Of a stretch of 64,000 nucleotides of DNA, positions 60,236 to 64,000 are shown one piece after another. Every line of letters begins with the position of its first letter. Position 1 is the first letter of the stretch. The notes beneath the pieces are model-generated. The model did no database searches. It saw nothing but the letters and a program-made list of their open reading frames with translations, and had not been told where the DNA came from. Both the position numbers and the translations under genes were made by a program. This stretch comes from Candidatus Methylobacter oryzae. GTDB lineage: Bacteria > Pseudomonadota > Gammaproteobacteria > Methylococcales > Methylomonadaceae. Location: assembly GCF_003994235.2 (NCBI RefSeq), contig NZ_RYFG02000113.1:1-64000 (forward strand). Reading direction: 5' to 3'.

Positions 60236-61696
60236 TTAGAATAATGCATCCCATATATCATCCACCTTCTTAACCACCTCCGGCGACATCACAATAGTCC
60301 TGCCCCATTCCCGGTTAGTTTCCCCAGGCCATTTATTGGTCGCATCGAAACCCACTTTGGAGCCCAAGCCCGAAACCGGCGAGGCGAAATCAAGATAATC
60401 GATCGGCGTGTTTTCCAGTATCGTCAAATCCCTAGCGGGGTCCATGCGAGTGGTCATCGCCCAGATCACATCCTGCCAGTTGCGGACATCGACATCATCA
60501 TCGACGACAATTACAAACTTGGTGTACATGAATTGACGCAGGAACGACCAGGTACCCAGCATCACGCGCTTGGCGTGGCCGGCGTATTGCTTTTTCATGC
60601 TGATCACGGCCATCCGGTACGAGCAGCCTTCCGGCGGCAAGTAAAAATCGACGATTTCCGGGAATTGTTTTTGCAAAATCGGCACGAATACCTCGTTTAA
60701 CGCAACGCCGAGAATGGCCGGTTCGTCGGGCGGTCTGCCGGTATAAGTGCTGTGGTAGATCGGAGCTTGGCGCTGGGTGATTCGTTCGATCGTGAATACC
60801 GGAAAATCGGCGACTTCATTGTAATAGCCGGTATGATCGCCGTAAGGGCCTTCTGCGGCGAATTCGCCGGGATAAATGAAGCCTTCCAACACAATTTCGG
60901 CACTGGCCGGCACTTGTAAATCGTTAATCAGCGATTTGGCGACTTCGGTTTTGCTACCGCGCAATAAACCGGCGAACGCATATTCGGACAGCGAATCCGG
61001 CACCGGCGTTACGGCGGCCAGTATCGTTGCAGGGTCAGCGCCCAAGGCCACGGAAACCGGGAAAGGCTGCCCCGGATGAGCTGCCTGGAATTCCTTAAAA
61101 TCCAATGCGCCGCCCCGATGCGCCAGCCAGCGCATGATGACTTTGTTTTTGCCGATGACCTGCATCCGGTAGATGCCGAGGTTCTGCCGCTCTTTATTCG
61201 GGCCTTTGGTGATGACCAGCGGCCAGGTGATTAACGGCGCGGCGTCCTCCGGCCAGCAGGTTTGGATAGGGTAATCGCCGAGATCGATTTCATCGCCTTC
61301 CCGAATCAGTTCCTGGCATGGCGGAGAACTGACTACTTTGGGAGCCATATTCAGCACTTGCTTGAATACCGGGAATTTCTCCCAGGCGTCTTTCATGCCT
61401 TTGGGCGGCTCGGGTTCTTTCAGGTAAGCCAGCAGTTCGCCGATGCCGCGCAATTCGGTGACGGATTCCGCGCCCATGCCCATCGCGACACGGCGTGGCG
61501 TACCGAACAGGTTAGCCAGCACCGGAATATTGGCGCCTTTGGGGGTTTCGAACAGCAACGCGGGACCGCCCCGCTTCAGGGTGCGGTCGCAAATTTCAGT
61601 CATTTCCAAATAGGGATCGACTTCAACTGTAATGCGTTTGAGTTCGCCCTGTTTTTCCAGCTGTTTGATGAAATCACGCAAGTCTTTATAGATCAT
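60236..61696 (-). CDS. ubiD: 4-hydroxy-3-polyprenylbenzoate decarboxylase UbiD
   Basis: This 486-aa prenyl-FMN-dependent decarboxylase acts in ubiquinone synthesis. [20 protein letters not shown], the E-R-E region near [18 protein letters not shown] and [18 protein letters not shown] are intact. Its start overlaps the prlC stop by four bases (ATGA). Confidence 0.97.
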   Translation of the reverse strand: MIYKDLRDFIKQLEKQGELKRITVEVDPYLEMTEICDRTLKRGGPALLFETPKGANIPVLANLFGTPRRVAMGMGAESVTELRGIGELLAYLKEPEPPKGMKDAWEKFPVFKQVLNMAPKVVSSPPCQELIREGDEIDLGDYPIQTCWPEDAAPLITWPLVITKGPNKERQNLGIYRMQVIGKNKVIMRWLAHRGGALDFKEFQAAHPGQPFPVSVALGADPATILAAVTPVPDSLSEYAFAGLLRGSKTEVAKSLINDLQVPASAEIVLEGFIYPGEFAAEGPYGDHTGYYNEVADFPVFTIERITQRQAPIYHSTYTGRPPDEPAILGVALNEVFVPILQKQFPEIVDFYLPPEGCSYRMAVISMKKQYAGHAKRVMLGTWSFLRQFMYTKFVIVVDDDVDVRNWQDVIWAMTTRMDPARDLTILENTPIDYLDFASPVSGLGSKVGFDATNKWPGETNREWGRTIVMSPEVVKKVDDIWDALF

Positions 61697-63831
61697 GCCG
61701 CAATGCCGTTATGTCTGAGTAACGCGTCAATGGTCGGTTTGCGGCCGCGGAAGTTGATAAACAATTCCATCGCTTCCTGGCTGCCGCCTTTTTCAAGGAT
61801 GTTCGTTAAAAAGGCTTTGCCGGTTTCTTGGTCGAAAATGCCTTTTTCTTCAAATAGCGAGAAAGCGTCGCTGGACAATACTTCCGCCCATTTGTAGCTG
61901 TAATAGCCCGCCGCATAGCCGCCGGCAAAGATATGTGAAAAGCTGTGCGCGAAGCGGTTGAATTTTGGCGGACGGACAACGGCAACTTGCTCCCGTACTT
62001 GCTCCAGGATTTCATAGATACGGCCGCCTTGTTGCGGATCATAGTCACGATGAATCCTGAAATCGAACAGGCTAAACTCCAATTGTCTGACCATGATCAT
62101 ACCTGCCTGAAAATTCTTGGCGGCAATCATTTTGTCGAATAAAGCGTCCGGCAGCGGTTCGCCGGTTTGATAATGCCCGGACATCAGCGCCAGTGCCTCT
62201 TTCTCCCAGCACCAGTTTTCCATGAACTGGCTGGGCAGTTCGACCGCATCCCATTCCACGCCGTTAATGCCGGAAACGCCCAGATAATCGACTTGCGTCA
62301 GCATGTGGTGCAGGCCGTGGCCGAATTCATGAAACAGCGTGGTCACTTCGTCGTGCGTCAACAACGCCGGGGTATCGCCTGCCGGCGGAGTAAAATTGCA
62401 GGTCAGGTAGGCGACCGGGATTTGAATATTACCGTCGAATTTATCGCCAGGAATGGCGTGTATGCCGCCAACCAGTCGGGAACTGGCGCGGCGTTTGCGG
62501 CTGACACAATCATCCATCCAGGCGCCGCCACGCTTTTTCGCACGGGCGTAAAGATCGAGATAAAACCGGCCGCGCAACTGCCCGGCTTGGTCATGGATTT
62601 GGAAGAAACGCACATCGGGATGCCAGCTGTCGAAATCGCTAATTTCAGAGATTTGCAAGCCGTACAGTTTTTCTACGATTGCAAATAGGCCCGGCAAAAC
62701 GCGGGTAATCGGGAAGTAAGTTTTAACTTCTTCTTGTGACAACTGGTAAAAGTGTTGGCGCATTTTTTCCGAGTAATAGGCCAGATCCCAAGATTGCAGG
62801 TCTTTAACGCCGTAATATTTTTTCGCGAATTCGCGCAATTCGGCCAAGTCCTTGCGGGCATGGCGCCAGGACCGGTCGGCCAAGTCTTCGAGAAAAGCGG
62901 TGACGTCATCCGGCTTTTCGGCCATTTTTGTTGCCAACGACAGTTCCGCGTAATTGTCGAAGCCCAACAAGCGGGCTTTTTCATGACGCAAGGCCAGGAT
63001 TTTTTCCATATTTTCGCCGTTATCCCACTGTCCGGCATGCGGGCCTTGATCGGACGCGCGGGTAGCGAAAGCTTCGTAATGCTCGCGGCGCAATTCGCGG
63101 TTATCGGCATAAGTCATTACTGAAATATAGGATGGAAATTGCAGGGTAATCATCCAGCCGGCTTCATTGTGGCTTCCGGCAACTGCTCCCTGCGTTGCTC
63201 TACCTCCTGCATCCATGCAGTCGTCGGCGGTCTGTTTGGCTTGGGCCAGCGCCGACTCAGGGAGTCCGGCCAGATCGTCCGCATCCCTGATCAGTTTACT
63301 CCAGGCGTTGGTTGCATCGAGCACGTTTTCTTCGTAGCTGCTGGCAAGCGCGGATAATTCCTGGCTGATTTCTTTGTAGCGTTGCTTTTTTTCGCTATCC
63401 AGGTCGATGCCGGATAATTTGAAATCTCTTAATGCGTTGCGGATGATCTTTTGCTGGGCAATGTCCAGTGTCGTAAATTCATCGCTTTCGGCAATAAAAC
63501 GATAGGCTTTGAATAAGGCTTCGTTTTGCCCCATTTCAGTCGAGTAGGCGCTGAGTTTTGGCAAACAAGCATTATAAGCATCCCGCAATTCGTCGCTGTT
63601 GACCACGGAATTCATGTGGCTAACCGGCGACCAAGCTCTACTGAGCTTATCATCGACATCTTCCAGCGGCGCGATCAGATTTTCCCAAGTGTAATGTTGC
63701 GTGGCCTGTAGATGTTGTTCTACGGATGAACGGGCTTCGGCCAATAATTGATCAATTGCAGGTACGATGTGCTCCGGTTTTATCTGGGAAAACTTCGGCA
63801 ATGTGGAGTTAGCTAGTAAAGGATTATTCAT
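61693..63831 (-). CDS. prlC: Oligopeptidase A
   Basis: This 712-aa M3 metallopeptidase degrades signal peptides and short peptides in the cytoplasm. The zinc motif HEFGH is in [14 protein letters not shown] (about 494), with a downstream glutamate in [18 protein letters not shown]. It overlaps ubiD by four bases, an unusual partner. Confidence 0.96.
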   Translation of the reverse strand: MNNPLLANSTLPKFSQIKPEHIVPAIDQLLAEARSSVEQHLQATQHYTWENLIAPLEDVDDKLSRAWSPVSHMNSVVNSDELRDAYNACLPKLSAYSTEMGQNEALFKAYRFIAESDEFTTLDIAQQKIIRNALRDFKLSGIDLDSEKKQRYKEISQELSALASSYEENVLDATNAWSKLIRDADDLAGLPESALAQAKQTADDCMDAGGRATQGAVAGSHNEAGWMITLQFPSYISVMTYADNRELRREHYEAFATRASDQGPHAGQWDNGENMEKILALRHEKARLLGFDNYAELSLATKMAEKPDDVTAFLEDLADRSWRHARKDLAELREFAKKYYGVKDLQSWDLAYYSEKMRQHFYQLSQEEVKTYFPITRVLPGLFAIVEKLYGLQISEISDFDSWHPDVRFFQIHDQAGQLRGRFYLDLYARAKKRGGAWMDDCVSRKRRASSRLVGGIHAIPGDKFDGNIQIPVAYLTCNFTPPAGDTPALLTHDEVTTLFHEFGHGLHHMLTQVDYLGVSGINGVEWDAVELPSQFMENWCWEKEALALMSGHYQTGEPLPDALFDKMIAAKNFQAGMIMVRQLEFSLFDFRIHRDYDPQQGGRIYEILEQVREQVAVVRPPKFNRFAHSFSHIFAGGYAAGYYSYKWAEVLSSDAFSLFEEKGIFDQETGKAFLTNILEKGGSQEAMELFINFRGRKPTIDALLRHNGIAA

Positions 63832-63843
63832 AGTAAAAGTATA

Positions 63844-64000
63844 TCAGGAAAGAAAATTCATGGCCGCATGGATGCGATGCTTGGCTTTATGCAGCACGTC
63901 CAAAGAAAAGTCGGGGGTAAGTTTACTGTTTTTCAGTTTAGCGTAGGCAGGTATGGAGTTTATGTAAGGTATTTCTTTGGCTCTATGAGTGCCGAAATAA
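63844..64000 (-). CDS. C-terminal end of an unrecognised protein (cut by the window)
   Basis: An open frame runs from the window edge to a TGA at 63844-63846, giving 51 residues that include RAKEIPYINSIPAYAKLKNS and end HRIHAAMNFLS. Composition looks coding and it lies 12 bp before prlC. I do not recognise the family from this fragment. Confidence 0.6.
   Translation of the reverse strand, partial: YFGTHRAKEIPYINSIPAYAKLKNSKLTPDFSLDVLHKAKHRIHAAMNFLS

Overview
The window is chromosomal DNA of a gammaproteobacterium. The evidence is gene order: kdsD-kdsC-lptC-lptA-lptB-rpoN-hpf-rapZ, rlmH-maf-rng-yhdP-tldD-pmbA, minCDE, hemC-hemD-hemX-hemY beside argH and a class I cyaA, and gap-pyk. The overall style suggests a methylotroph or methanotroph of the Methylococcales, but no methane or methanol oxidation gene lies here, so that placement is inference.

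Region 1 (1-10,908) is a complete type I-C CRISPR-Cas locus on the minus strand: cas3, then cas5c-cas8c-cas7-cas4-cas1-cas2, a leader, and an array of 28 perfect 32-bp repeats with 27 spacers. The 626-bp gap between cas3 and cas5c is the most interesting part of the window. It holds (a) an orphan half-repeat that keeps only the crRNA 5' handle, (b) directly after it, a guide-like stretch whose first 17 nt perfectly match a site with a consensus type I-C TTC PAM about 460 bp away, (c) a promoter abutting that site, and (d) a 50-aa ORF with a strong ribosome binding site and a hydrophobic C-terminus downstream of that promoter. This is the architecture of a CreA/CreT (CRISPR-repeat-like guide RNA plus Cascade-repressed small gene) or a CreR-type cas autorepressor. 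A MITE-like element sits between the two halves.

Region 2 (11,052-23,466) holds a DUF5710 protein, an orphan efflux adaptor, gcvH, dgkA, a PfkB kinase, mazG, a chemoreceptor, a universal stress protein, thiC under a TPP riboswitch, minCDE and a small winged-helix protein. A family of short palindromic interspersed repeats marks several gene ends here.

Region 3 (23,604-34,693) is the rpoN/LPS-transport/Kdo cluster (without ptsN), a prolyl aminopeptidase, an outer-membrane protein, thiO and pyrD.

Region 4 (34,762-48,530) is a minus-strand housekeeping block (pmbA, tldD, a BamC-like lipoprotein, a nitrilase-family amidase, yhdP, rng, maf, rlmH), followed by a plus-strand flagellar trio (flgP-like, flgT, fliW).

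Region 5 (48,889-64,000) has gap-pyk, cyaA, argH, hemCDXY, ubiD, prlC and the tail of an unrecognised gene cut by the window end.
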